Shown here: positions 25,984-35,300 of the stretch, piece after piece | Numbering within the stretch: the stretch's first letter is position 1 | Layout of the letters: the number at the start of each line of letters is the position of its first letter | Assembly: GCA_964516325.1 (NCBI GenBank) | Contig: CAZFAP010000031.1 | Span: 1 to 35,973 of the forward strand | Source: CAZFAP01 sp964516325 | GTDB taxonomy: Bacteria; Auribacterota; JABMQX01 | Length of the DNA stretch: 35,973 nt | Direction of reading: 5' to 3' | Notes under the pieces: model-generated | Databases searched by the model: none | What the model was told of the DNA's origin: nothing | The model's input: the letters and a program-made list of their open reading frames with translations, nothing else | Translations under genes and position numbers: made by a program

Positions 25984-26735
25984 TCACCATCGAGCACGTA
26001 TCTAAGAAATTTGGCGATAAAGAGGTCGTTCACGACCTCTCGCTTGAGATTCCAAAGGGGGAGCTTTTCGCATATCTCGGTCCGAACGGTGCGGGAAAGA
26101 CCACCACGATAAAGATGCTGACGGGGCTGCTTGCCCCAACTTCTGGGCGGATACTCATAAAGGACTACGATGTTGAAAAACAGCCCTTGCAGGCCAAGAG
26201 GCTCATAAGCTATGTGCCCGACCTCCCGTACCTCTACGAGAAACTCACTCCGGCGGAATTTCTCACGTTCATCGGCAACCTTTACGGCATTAACGGCGCC
26301 CCTCTCGAGAAAAGCATCAATCACTTTCTGACGTTCTTTGACCTTCGAGAGGATAGAGGGGCCCTGATAGAGGACCTTTCCCACGGCATGCGGCAGCGCT
26401 TGGTGTTCAGCGCGGCTCTCCTCCACGACCCGGAAGTCCTGATCATAGACGAGCCCATGGTTGGCCTCGACCCGAGGAGCGCTCGCCTCGTGAAAGACGT
26501 CCTGAGAGACAAGGCAAACAGCGGCGCCACGGTATTCATGTCCACACATTCGCTTGCGGACGTGGAGGAGCTGGCTGACAGGATCGGCATACTGAATCGC
26601 GGCCGCCTCATCGCCGTCGGCACTTTCGAGGAGCTGACTCGAATGGCTGGGAGGGGCGAAAGACTGGAGGACGTTTTCCTCCGGTTGACCGCGGAGCAGC
26701 CGCGAAATGCTGGTCCAACACGAGCCGCGGAGTAG
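25980..26735 (+). CDS. ABC transporter ATP-binding protein without adjacent permease
   Basis: A 251-residue ABC ATPase. It has Walker A (GPNGAGKTTT), a Q-loop region in which the usual glutamine appears as aspartate (YVPDLPYLYEKLT), signature LSHGMRQRL, Walker B with catalytic glutamate (VLIIDEPMVGLDP), and the H-loop (STHSL). It resembles ATPases of ABC-2 or drug/bacitracin-type exporters. No permease gene follows: the next gene is a HEAT-repeat lipoprotein. The start is a TTG overlapping the previous stop. Its membrane partner could be encoded elsewhere. Which substrate is moved is unknown. Confidence 0.9.
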   Translation: MITIEHVSKKFGDKEVVHDLSLEIPKGELFAYLGPNGAGKTTTIKMLTGLLAPTSGRILIKDYDVEKQPLQAKRLISYVPDLPYLYEKLTPAEFLTFIGNLYGINGAPLEKSINHFLTFFDLREDRGALIEDLSHGMRQRLVFSAALLHDPEVLIIDEPMVGLDPRSARLVKDVLRDKANSGATVFMSTHSLADVEELADRIGILNRGRLIAVGTFEELTRMAGRGERLEDVFLRLTAEQPRNAGPTRAAE

Positions 26736-26766
26736 GGGAGGAGACTCAAAATCACAGGGTTCATGG

Positions 26767-26786
26767 GGGCGAGCGAGGCCCTTTTT
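26767..26786 (+). terminator. Weak rho-independent terminator candidate
   Basis: GGGC (26767-26770) and GCCC (26778-26781) around a 7-base loop, directly followed by TTTTT. The stem is only 4 bp, or 5 with a G-U pair, so partial read-through into the HEAT-repeat gene is likely if it works at all. Confidence 0.3.
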
Positions 26787-26824
26787 GGCGCGGTGGGACG
26801 TTTATTGGAAGTGAGTTTTGACCT

Positions 26825-28954
26825 ATGAGTTGGCTTCGGTTTCGCGTGTACGCATTGACGCCGCTTCTTGCGTCAGCACTCCTCCTCGAGGCATGCGCCT
26901 CTGAGCCGCGTGTCTCATTCCAGGAAGCTCGGGAGATTCGGCTTCTGGTCAATTCGCTGGCCACGGACGATGACGCCGTTTTTCTGCGAATCTCGCGAAC
27001 GCTCGTCGAGAAAGGAAGCAAGGCTGTGCCTTTCTTGATTTCCGAACTGAGGCTCAATCCAGACCCCAACATTCGGCACCAGGTTGCCCGAGTAATCGCG
27101 CAGATTAGGGATGACCGCGGCAGGGACGCCCTTTTTCAGGCCTCCCAGCTCGACCCCGATCAGACAGTGCGAGCCATCGCGAAAGTTTCCCTTGACGGGT
27201 TGCTTGAGCTCCTTGGCGCCTCCCAACCGGGCGTGCGCCTCGCGCAAGACTACAAACGATTCAGCCGGCTTTCCATTTTCTCGTTACGGCGTACGCTGAG
27301 AGGCGAGAGAAACGCTTCCATTCGTCAGAGGGCCGCCCAGGCGCTGGGTGAATACGGAGACGAACGGGAACTCAAGGTGCTTTTTGAAGCTGCGAAAAGA
27401 GACCCCGTCCCCGAAGTGCGCCGGGAAGCAGTCTGGGCAATTGTGAAGATTGGCTACCCCGTGGTGCTCGGCGGAGAATACCGTGTTACTTTCTACGGGA
27501 CGCTGACTTACGAACCGGATTCTTTGAGGGGGGGAATGGTTCGTGAACTCACCGGCTTGCTCGAGCAGGAGCGCGACGCCTCCGTCCGGCTCGAGGTCGT
27601 GAAAGGTCTCACCAGGTTGGCGTATCCGGCATTTCTCGTCGGGGAAGGAGGCTCCGGGCGGCCGCTGACCCTCCGAGCCGGAAGCCGCGAGGTGATTCTG
27701 AGAGTGAGGGACTGCTTCATCTGGCTCTTGCGCAGGGACGAAAGCCCGATGGTCAGAAAGGAGGCGGCTGCCTCTCTCTCCAAGCTGTTCATGTCGCTTT
27801 TCGACAGAGGCGATCGGGTCTCCAGCGAAGAAATACGCCGCAGCCTCCTCACAGAGAAAAGGTCATACTCCTTCTATCCCTATTTGTCCGGGAGAGTTGG
27901 CTATTTCCGTCGTCGGACATTCGACTATTTTCCTTCAAGAGCCGAATCTCTCTTGAAGCCCGTTCGCGAGGCTTTGTCGGATGCCTATTCGAGTGATCCC
28001 GACCCTGCCGTTCGAAAGGAAGCTGTCGTCGGACTCTCTTTCCTTGGGGACAAGAGCGATTCCAGGACAATACTCGCTCACCTTCGCTCGGAGAGAAACG
28101 CCGACCTCTGGCTGTCCTCCATAGAAGCGCTCGGGCAACTCGGCGGCGAATCGGCCGCGGAAGCATTGCTCAGCGTTTATCGAGGGCGGGGGTACGGCCC
28201 GGAACTCCGAAAGGCCGCGGTGATTTCTATTGGGACGATAGGGAATAAGAAGGCTATCCGGGATCTCGCGAACAGCATCGCCAGCGAGCAGAACCGGGAG
28301 GTCAAGCTCGCCATGCTCGAGGCGATGGGGCGCCAAAAGGATGAGCAGACGGCCGATGTTTTGATGGAGGCTTGCCGGGATAAGGATGCCCAACTGCGGG
28401 CCGCGGCTGCCAGGGCCGCTGGACAGAACTTTACGGACGGCGCCGCGCCAGTTCTCAAAGAGCTTTTGCAGAAGGACCCGGAAGAAAAAGTCAGAGCCGC
28501 TGCTTGTGCCTCGCTGAGCAAGATTCTTGGGAAGGAGGCCGCCGGGCTTCTGGTCGCAGCGCTGAAAGACCGCGGTTCCTCCGTTCGCAGGACCGCTGCC
28601 GTCGAGCTCGGTTTGAGGAAGCTCGAACGCAGTGTTGATGTTCTCGCTGCCGCGTTGCTCAGCGACCCTGACGCCTCCGTGCGCGCGGAAGTTGCGACAT
28701 CGCTTGGCAACCTCGGCGGCCAAAAGAGCATTCATCCCCTTATCTATGCAATTGCCCGCGACTGGAGCCCCGTCGTTCGCGAGCACGCCCTCGAAGCATT
28801 GCTCAAAACCGATCAACCGAGGGCCGCCATCATCGCCATTCTTGCGGAGTTGTCCGCGCTCGAGACTGGAGACCGCTCTGCCTACGTGGAACTCAGCAAC
28901 GCTATGCTCTATCTCAGGCAGCAGGCTCACGGGCGAGAGATAGGACAACGCTGA
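26825..28954 (+). CDS. HEAT-repeat lipoprotein
   Basis: 709 residues built almost wholly from HEAT or PBS-lyase-type helical repeats, each about 30 residues, with recurring VRREAVWAI, VRKEAAASL, VRKEAVVGL, LRKAAVISI, VRAAACASL and VRRTAAVEL motifs. The N-terminus has a signal with a possible lipobox (LLLEACAS, Cys24), although glutamate at -2 is unusual. An insertion at about residues 335-375 (around KRSYSFYPYLSG) breaks the repeat rhythm. Such solenoids usually scaffold protein contacts. The gene follows the ABC ATPase, and its stop codon is 71 bases before the next start. The partner is unknown. Confidence 0.85.
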   Translation: MSWLRFRVYALTPLLASALLLEACASEPRVSFQEAREIRLLVNSLATDDDAVFLRISRTLVEKGSKAVPFLISELRLNPDPNIRHQVARVIAQIRDDRGRDALFQASQLDPDQTVRAIAKVSLDGLLELLGASQPGVRLAQDYKRFSRLSIFSLRRTLRGERNASIRQRAAQALGEYGDERELKVLFEAAKRDPVPEVRREAVWAIVKIGYPVVLGGEYRVTFYGTLTYEPDSLRGGMVRELTGLLEQERDASVRLEVVKGLTRLAYPAFLVGEGGSGRPLTLRAGSREVILRVRDCFIWLLRRDESPMVRKEAAASLSKLFMSLFDRGDRVSSEEIRRSLLTEKRSYSFYPYLSGRVGYFRRRTFDYFPSRAESLLKPVREALSDAYSSDPDPAVRKEAVVGLSFLGDKSDSRTILAHLRSERNADLWLSSIEALGQLGGESAAEALLSVYRGRGYGPELRKAAVISIGTIGNKKAIRDLANSIASEQNREVKLAMLEAMGRQKDEQTADVLMEACRDKDAQLRAAAARAAGQNFTDGAAPVLKELLQKDPEEKVRAAACASLSKILGKEAAGLLVAALKDRGSSVRRTAAVELGLRKLERSVDVLAAALLSDPDASVRAEVATSLGNLGGQKSIHPLIYAIARDWSPVVREHALEALLKTDQPRAAIIAILAELSALETGDRSAYVELSNAMLYLRQQAHGREIGQR

Positions 28955-29025
28955 TGTCAGACACATTGTCTCTCTCAGCATGTACAAGCGGAGCAAACGG
29001 AGAGGGCAGATCATACGAGGCGCTT

Positions 29026-30366
29026 ATGAAGGCGACACCAAAACGCACGGCGGAGGCGATAGCTCTTCTCGCATGGCTTACCGCCTTGGCAGCGGTTCCG
29101 TTTGTGTTTCGCCCGACCGCCGCGGAGACTGAAGAGACTGACACAAAACAAGGCTACTTCGTGCGGAGCTATTGGTATGAGCGGGGAATCGAGCATGGGA
29201 ATCCTTTTTTCGACGGACGCTTTCGCGTGAACGCTCCGGAGGCGGTGTTGCACCCCTCCTTCATGCACCGCCGTGAGGTTCGCGAGAACGGAATGATGCT
29301 CATTCGGATCGAGGAGGACTTGACCAAATTGTCGGGAGCGGAGCTTTACCTGGAGCTTTGGGGAGGTCATCCGGGGACCGCCAACAAGCGGCTCACGATC
29401 AACGGAAGAAGCACGTATGCAATCCCTGAAGTCGGCACGGCACAGGCCAATTGCACCCACTCCTACCCGACCTTTCCTCTCAAGATCACCGACCTCCTGA
29501 ATGGTTACAATGCGATTCAGTTCGCTTGCGATGAGGGCAGCAGTTTTTGGGGACACTTCATTGTTGACAACGCCTCTCTCAGGACGATTCTCAAAAACGA
29601 CCATCCTGACCTCCAGAGCGCAGGGCTCTCTAACTTTGAAGCCGCCGTCGTTGCCCTGCCCATAACCCAGAAGCGAGAAGTCATACCGATAGAACTGAAG
29701 CTCGCCGCCCCATTGCATGAGAAGGTCTCGTCGGTGCATTTCATAGGGCATTACGAAGGCTACGACGAGAACGGAAACGGGAAGTCCACCGATTGGCACG
29801 GCTTCTCGAAGAACCGGCTGCCTTACGCAATTCTGGGAACTGCGACCACGCCTCCGTTCTCTATCGAGTGGGAGGTCTCCATGCTTGGGGCGCAAAAGGA
29901 CGTTTCCGTGAAGGCAATCGTCCATTTCAAGGAGCATCCCGAGACCGCGTACGTCACGCCCGTTCTCAGCGGATTGAGCATCCCAGACCGGAAAGAAAGT
30001 AGCGTTAGGTTCTATGCCTCGAAGGACCTGCCTCATGCATTTTGGTCGCGGGCGTGGCAGGCGAAGGAGTGCTCGATCGTCATCGAAGAAGAACCTGAGC
30101 GGATTGAGAGAGCCGAACTTCACGTCGTGATATGGGACGGCGGACGCGGCAACGTGGAGAATCCGTTCACCCTGAACGGTCATCCTCTCCCTGTCGCCGG
30201 CGACGGCCACCACGACGTTCTCTACAGAAAGCTTGCCCTCGACCCGAAGCTCTTGAACCGAGGCGTCAATCGCATCCGGCTTCTTTCCGACACCGAGCAC
30301 CATGGCGTCGAAGTCCTTCTTCCCGGTCCAGCGATCATGGTTCGGAGCAGGAGACAAGAAAGCTAA
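29026..30366 (+). CDS. Secreted protein with duplicated beta domain
   Basis: 446 residues from the ATG at 29026 (GAGG 6 bases upstream); an ATG at 28954 that overlaps the previous stop is also in frame. A signal peptide covers about 1-33. Two related beta domains occur at about 104-186 and 361-440: AELYLELWGGHPGTANKRLTING matches AELHVVIWDGGRGNVENPFTLNG in spacing and pattern. Between them (about 218-320) is an immunoglobulin-like stretch with a possible calcium loop, YDENGNGKSTDWHG. The fold resembles jelly-roll carbohydrate-binding modules, but no family is assigned. It is last in the run that begins at 22712. Confidence 0.75.
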   Translation: MKATPKRTAEAIALLAWLTALAAVPFVFRPTAAETEETDTKQGYFVRSYWYERGIEHGNPFFDGRFRVNAPEAVLHPSFMHRREVRENGMMLIRIEEDLTKLSGAELYLELWGGHPGTANKRLTINGRSTYAIPEVGTAQANCTHSYPTFPLKITDLLNGYNAIQFACDEGSSFWGHFIVDNASLRTILKNDHPDLQSAGLSNFEAAVVALPITQKREVIPIELKLAAPLHEKVSSVHFIGHYEGYDENGNGKSTDWHGFSKNRLPYAILGTATTPPFSIEWEVSMLGAQKDVSVKAIVHFKEHPETAYVTPVLSGLSIPDRKESSVRFYASKDLPHAFWSRAWQAKECSIVIEEEPERIERAELHVVIWDGGRGNVENPFTLNGHPLPVAGDGHHDVLYRKLALDPKLLNRGVNRIRLLSDTEHHGVEVLLPGPAIMVRSRRQES

Positions 30367-30369
30367 TCC

Positions 30370-30423
30370 GGGTTCTGCTCGGCGTCGCCAGGGCGCCCTG
30401 ACGTCGCCTCCTTCGTCGAACCC
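30370..30423. other. Large two-part inverted repeat
   Basis: An inner imperfect stem, GGCGTCGCCAGGGC/GCCCTGACGTCGCC (30381-30394 and 30395-30408, 12 of 14 paired, perfect CAGGGCGCCCTG core), is flanked by an outer GGGTTC/GAACCC pair (30370-30375 and 30418-30423). There is no T-tract, so it is not a standard intrinsic terminator. It lies just after the stop of the preceding gene. Confidence 0.45.
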
Positions 30424-30506
30424 ATAAACAGCGGTCAGGCATCCTTTCGCCGCGCGGACGCAACCAGTTGAAAAGGGCCTTCTACGGCAAGCCCCTGTCC
30501 TTTGAA

Positions 30507-31892
30507 ATGAAGCAGAGCAGACTCCTTCTTTTAAACCCCTGGATTCACGACTTTGCCGCGTATGATTTCTGGCTGCGGCCGACAGGGTTGCTTTATCTCG
30601 CGAGCAGACTCAGGCGGTGGGGGTTCGAGGTCCACTACATTGACTGCCTTGACCGATACAATCCCCGCTTGCTCGAGAGGCAGAAGAGGTCTTCCCCACG
30701 AGGAAAGCCCGACGGCAGAGGCAAATTTCACAGGGAGGAAATCCCCAAGCCTCCCATCCTGCGAGAAATCCCTCGTCGGTACGGCCGGTACGGCGTCCCG
30801 CCCGACATCATCCTCGAAGAACTCGCTTCGGTCCCCAAACCATCTGCCGTCCTCGTGACCTCCTCGATGACGTACTGGTATCCTGGCGTTCAGGAAACAA
30901 TTGCTATGGCCAGGAAGGTCTTTCCAGGGGTCACAATCATCCTCGGTGGGACCTACGCCACACTGACGCCGGACCACGCCCGCGTCCACAGCGGAGCCGA
31001 TTACGTCGTCGAAGGAAGAGACGTTGACCACCTCAAGCGAATTCTTGAAGGCATCACTGGAGAGGCGATTCGGGCGACGAGCGATGCGGAGTTCCCGAGT
31101 GAAGACGACCTGCCAGCGTACGATTTACTGCGGGATACGTCCTCCATGGTCCTTTACTCCTCCTGGGGATGCCCCTTCCGATGCACCTACTGCGCGTCGT
31201 GGAAAATCTCCGGGAAGTTTCGGCAGAGGGACTCCGTGCGGGTCGTTGACGAAATAGACTTGCTGTCACAGAAGTATCGAACGAAGCATTTCGTTTTCTT
31301 CGACGATGCTTTACTCTTCGCTAAAGAGAGCCGCTTCCTTCCCATTTTGAGAGAAATCATCCGGAGGAGGATCCACGGCGCCTTTCACACCCCGAACGCG
31401 ATCCATCCGCGATACCTTGACCGCGAGACCGCGGCGGCGATGAAGGAGGCCAATTTTCAAACAATCTGCCTGGGGTTGGAAACCTCCTCCTCTTCCATGC
31501 AGCTCAGCACCGGCGCGAAGGTCAACAACTCAGAATTCGTCGAGGCCGTAGCCCTTCTGGAGGAAGCTGGCTTCGATCGGAGACCTCTGGAAGTCTATGC
31601 CATGATGGGGCTGCCGGGGCAAGGCACTGAGGAGATAAGAGAGACGCTTCGCTTCGTTAACGGGCAAGGCTGCACGATCAGGCTGACGACGTATTCCCCT
31701 ATCCCCGGCACCGAGGAATGGAAGCGGGCGATTGCCGCAAGCGACCTCCCCCTCGCCAGCGACCCCCTCCTCCACAACGGCTCCATTTACCCCGTCAGAA
31801 ACCGCGCGATGACGTGGAGCGTTTTCGAAGAGCTAAGAGCTTTTGCCCGCGACCTGAATGAGAAGCTTTCCGGGACGCCCTCGACGACGTGA
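30507..31892 (+). CDS. B12-binding-domain radical SAM protein
   Basis: 461 residues. The N-terminal half is a cobalamin-binding Rossmann-like domain (LLLLNPWIHDFAAYD, RPTGLLYLASRL, VTIILGGTYATLTPDHA), and SSMTYWYPGVQE is typical of this subgroup. The radical SAM core begins at the cluster motif CPFRCTYC (Cys222, Cys226, Cys229) and continues through FVFFDDALLF, ICLGLETSS and MMGLPGQGTEEI. The DxHxxG cobalamin histidine motif is not visible, so B12 may bind base-off without protein histidine, or not at all. I choose the ATG at 30507; a TTG at 30468 would add 13 residues. The substrate is unknown. Confidence 0.9.
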   Translation: MKQSRLLLLNPWIHDFAAYDFWLRPTGLLYLASRLRRWGFEVHYIDCLDRYNPRLLERQKRSSPRGKPDGRGKFHREEIPKPPILREIPRRYGRYGVPPDIILEELASVPKPSAVLVTSSMTYWYPGVQETIAMARKVFPGVTIILGGTYATLTPDHARVHSGADYVVEGRDVDHLKRILEGITGEAIRATSDAEFPSEDDLPAYDLLRDTSSMVLYSSWGCPFRCTYCASWKISGKFRQRDSVRVVDEIDLLSQKYRTKHFVFFDDALLFAKESRFLPILREIIRRRIHGAFHTPNAIHPRYLDRETAAAMKEANFQTICLGLETSSSSMQLSTGAKVNNSEFVEAVALLEEAGFDRRPLEVYAMMGLPGQGTEEIRETLRFVNGQGCTIRLTTYSPIPGTEEWKRAIAASDLPLASDPLLHNGSIYPVRNRAMTWSVFEELRAFARDLNEKLSGTPSTT

Positions 31893-31945
31893 GCAGCGCA
31901 CGCCGCGCATTGACTCAAACGCCGCACAATCGGCGCGCTCTCCCC

Positions 31946-32170
31946 TTACTCCTTCTCTCTGTACACCACGATTACCCCATAATCAACCACGGTCTCGCGG
32001 GTCGTCATGTCAATGTGCTGGTACGAAATCGGCTGAATGACCGTGATGTTCTCCTCGCCGATTTTCTGCAGGAATTCGGTCACCCTTTGATCGAACAGGT
32101 CTTTTCCCATCTCGAGAAACTGCGTGTGTTTTAGCGTGATCAACCGTAATTTCCCTCGCTTCTCGGCCAT
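31946..32170 (-). CDS. Small conserved-looking hypothetical protein
   Basis: A 74-residue ORF with a very strong ribosome site (AGGAGGAG about 6 bases before the ATG). The sequence has an ordered alternation of strand and helix: LRLITLKHTQFLEMG, then a helix ending FLQKIGEENIT, then SYQHIDMTTRETVVDYGVIVVY. The plan recalls small DUF2758/Cse60-like proteins that also end in a strand with (A/G)xIVVY, but that match is only by eye. It converges with the radical SAM gene, and the DUF2723-type gene lies 131 bases upstream on the same strand. No function is assigned. Confidence 0.65.
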   Translation of the reverse strand: MAEKRGKLRLITLKHTQFLEMGKDLFDQRVTEFLQKIGEENITVIQPISYQHIDMTTRETVVDYGVIVVYREKE

Positions 32171-32301
32171 AGCTCTCCTCCTTGCCCTCTCTGTATGTTG
32201 AATTTCATGCTTTCAGAATGGACCGTCCTTCTAAGGAGCGCGTCTGTCCACCCGCTTACCATCGCGCGAAAGGCTTAGCAGGGTCGAAGTGCCCAACGGG
32301 T

Positions 32302-35300
32302 TCACCAACCGCCTGAAGCGCCCTCGCCGGTCTTGAGAATGTTTTGAGCGTCTTCGAGTTCTTCTTGCCCATCAATTCCAGAGGCGACGGCCATCTCGAT
32401 CACAGCCCTTCCTCTTTCCTTCTGCCCCTTCTCCATGAGAAGCTTTCCGTAGTGATAGGCTATGATGCCGATGTCGGGGCTTGCGAGAAAGGACCGCTCT
32501 ATCAACTCGAACGCCTTTTTGAAGTCCGTCCCTCTCTTGTACAGAATCCAACCATACGTATCCCATACTACCGCGTTGGACGGCTCTCGCCTCAGAACCT
32601 CTTCGGCAAGGCTCTGCGCCTCGGGCAGTTTCCCATTCTTGAAATACCGCCACGCGAGGTTGTTCAACAGGATGATTCCAAAAACGCCGGAGTCTTTGGG
32701 CAGAAACTTCCTGGCTTGCTCAAAGGCCCCCTCCGCCTCCGCGTCCTTGCCGAGCGCCTCGTAAGCCTGGGCCTTCGACTGACGCAGAATAGCCTGGTTC
32801 ATGTCCTGGCCCGTGCGGACGGGCTCCTTGATCGCGACGACTTGCTCGTACTGCTTCTGCCGGAAGTAAGCGTCCGCAAGCTCAGGCAGCCGCGCGGGCG
32901 GAATCTCCTTGCCCCGGCTGACGTACTCATTGAAGAGCCAAATTGTGAACGAGTCGAATTTTGGGTCGCCCCCAAGTTCTGCCGCCAGGCCGAGGAGCTT
33001 GTCCACCTCCTGTGCCTCATCTTTCAGGTATTGCGTCAGAAATTCTTTGGCTTTGTCCGCCTCGCCCTTCCTCAGCAAGCCTTTGACCATGACGTTCGCG
33101 GCGGCGCTCTTTGCCGCCGCGAGTCTTATCTTGTCTCGGTCATCCGCAGGGGCCATGCCAATGATTCTTCTCGCCAGTTCCTCCGCCGCCGAAGGATTCT
33201 GAGCGTCCTCGAGATAGAACCGTATCAGCTCCAGGGCGCCCGATGGGTCATTTTCCGCCAGCGCCTTCTTGAGAAACCGCTCTGCCTTTTCGTTCTCCCC
33301 CAGTTTCGCATAGACACGCCCCAGCTTCCTCATTATCCTCCTGCTTTGCGGCTCCTCTTTCGGGTCGGTGCGCTCCAGCGCCGCAAGATATTCCGTTCGA
33401 GCTTCCTGAAATTTCGACTCCAGGCTCGGCTGCCGTTCTTCGTCGGTGTCTTCGATGTCCGCCAGGGCCCTCCGCGTTGCCTCGTCCAACAAAGCCGACG
33501 AGAAAACAATGTCGCCTGTCTTCTCTCTCACCCCCGGGTTATCAGGCCGGATGTCGGCCGCCAAACGCAGGATCCCCAGACGACGAGCCTCCGCCGCAGC
33601 CCCCTCTTTCTCCGCCAGTTGCCGTTCTGACTCCAGGAGCTGCGCGAAATCCGTAACCAGCCCAAACTTTCGCAGGACGTCCGGCTCCTCTTCTCGTTGC
33701 TTCCTGAGAAGGGAACGGGACTTCTTAAGGAGCTTATCCGCCTCCGCGTTTTTCCCGTTCGCGGCGAGCACAGACCCGAGATTCCACAGAGCAGAGCTAT
33801 TGTCCGGCGACCACTCCAGAGCTCGCCGATAATAGTGCTCGGCACGCTCGGCTTGCCCGGCAAGCTGGCAGAAGACGCCAAGGTCGTTCGCCGATTTCGA
33901 GCACTCTCCCGCGATGTACTCCTCTGCTTGGCATAAAGCGATCCCCTTCGCCTTGATCCTGATCTTCAACCTCGCCCACGCCGCTTCGTTATCTTCAATG
34001 ATTTTGGGAGCATCCCGGTACTCCTTCCTGCTCTTATAGACGTAGAGCAAACCCGCAGGCTCCGCTCGGTACTCCTTGTTCATGATGTCGTTTTCCGCTC
34101 GAAGATAAAGCAAGAAGTTGTTGGCCATCCCGTGGATCGGGCGAGGCGGCCCCTTCACGAAGGCGGCCCTGCCCCTCTCGCATCGCAGGATGTCGTCGTA
34201 TGCTTCCGCAAAGGGGTCTTCTGGCAGGAAAAGATGCCGGGGCTCGTCAACCTTTCGCCCCAGAATTGTCTCCGCAAGGTAGCGGGCCGTGTCAATCCGC
34301 TTTACCCGGTAGAAATCGAGATAGGCGGCGTTCAGGTCTATGATTATCTTCTGTCCCTTGCTGTACGGTGTCTCAAGCCCCGAGTTCACATACCGGAGCG
34401 GCGCGCCAATGGACCCATACGGCGGGTCCCCCGGCACAATAATGATTGCGTCCTCCGGGCACGACTGAAGCAGGCCCTGGGCAAAATCCTCAACGTAATA
34501 GGCGCCTCTCTTGCTGCTTTTACCGTAGTTCATCACCATCCCCGCCATCGGAAGGGCGAGGACCGCGATAACCGCGATCGCATAACTGATCTTCCTGTAC
34601 TCGAACTTTGGCTTCGGCTCCGTCCCTGCCGGCTTGAATTTCCCGGTCAGAACGATCAGCCAGTAGCCGAGCACGTACGACAACCATGCCCCGATGGCAA
34701 CGTACGAGCCGAGGTATCGCGAGTCCATCATGTAGTCAACGTCTGCCATTCCCTTCGGCCCGAACAGAATGCCCCACAGATGCCCCAGTCCCCCGACCGT
34801 GAACAGGATCACAAAAGCGTAACGCACAAGGTAGGTCGCCCTCGTCGCCACCTCGCTTCCGTGCTCGTATTCACCCCGTTTCATCAAGAAGAAAACGATG
34901 GGCAGGAAGGTCGGCAGAAAGAGCCAGGCGAGCCAATCAACCGGAACGTATTTCGCCGCAAACAACTCTTTCATGGACCGGAAGTAGGCGCCAACAAACG
35001 CAGACGTCGCCTGTCCGAACGTCGTGGCAGCGACCACGTAAGGCTTCCCCTGAAGCATGTAGGTCCGTGGTAGATAGAGGGCGGGAAGTAGCCCAATCAG
35101 GAACAGGAGAAGGGTCACCACGACGGCGACCGGGTCGTCAAGCAGTGCCCGCCCGCGAACCAGGAAAAAGATGCCAAAAACAGGCGCCAACAGGAGTAGG
35201 GTAGGGTAGTTCGGAAGCGCAAAGCCATAAACGAGTCCAAATGACAGGATATACCTCGCCTTGGTCGTCTTGGCATATCGCCCAGCCAGGAAAACCAGCA

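Noticed and set aside
27935..29014. 359-codon minus-strand ORF opposite the HEAT-repeat gene
   Set aside because: The plus strand carries regular HEAT repeats; the reverse frame has no recognisable features.
29011..30357. 448-codon minus-strand ORF opposite the duplicated-beta protein gene
   Set aside because: The plus-strand frame has a signal peptide, a ribosome site and an internal repeat; the reverse frame shows none and is a GC-rich shadow.
34132..35073. 313-codon plus-strand ORF opposite the DUF2723-type gene
   Set aside because: It is antisense to transmembrane helices of a well-supported gene and has an arginine/histidine-rich shadow composition.
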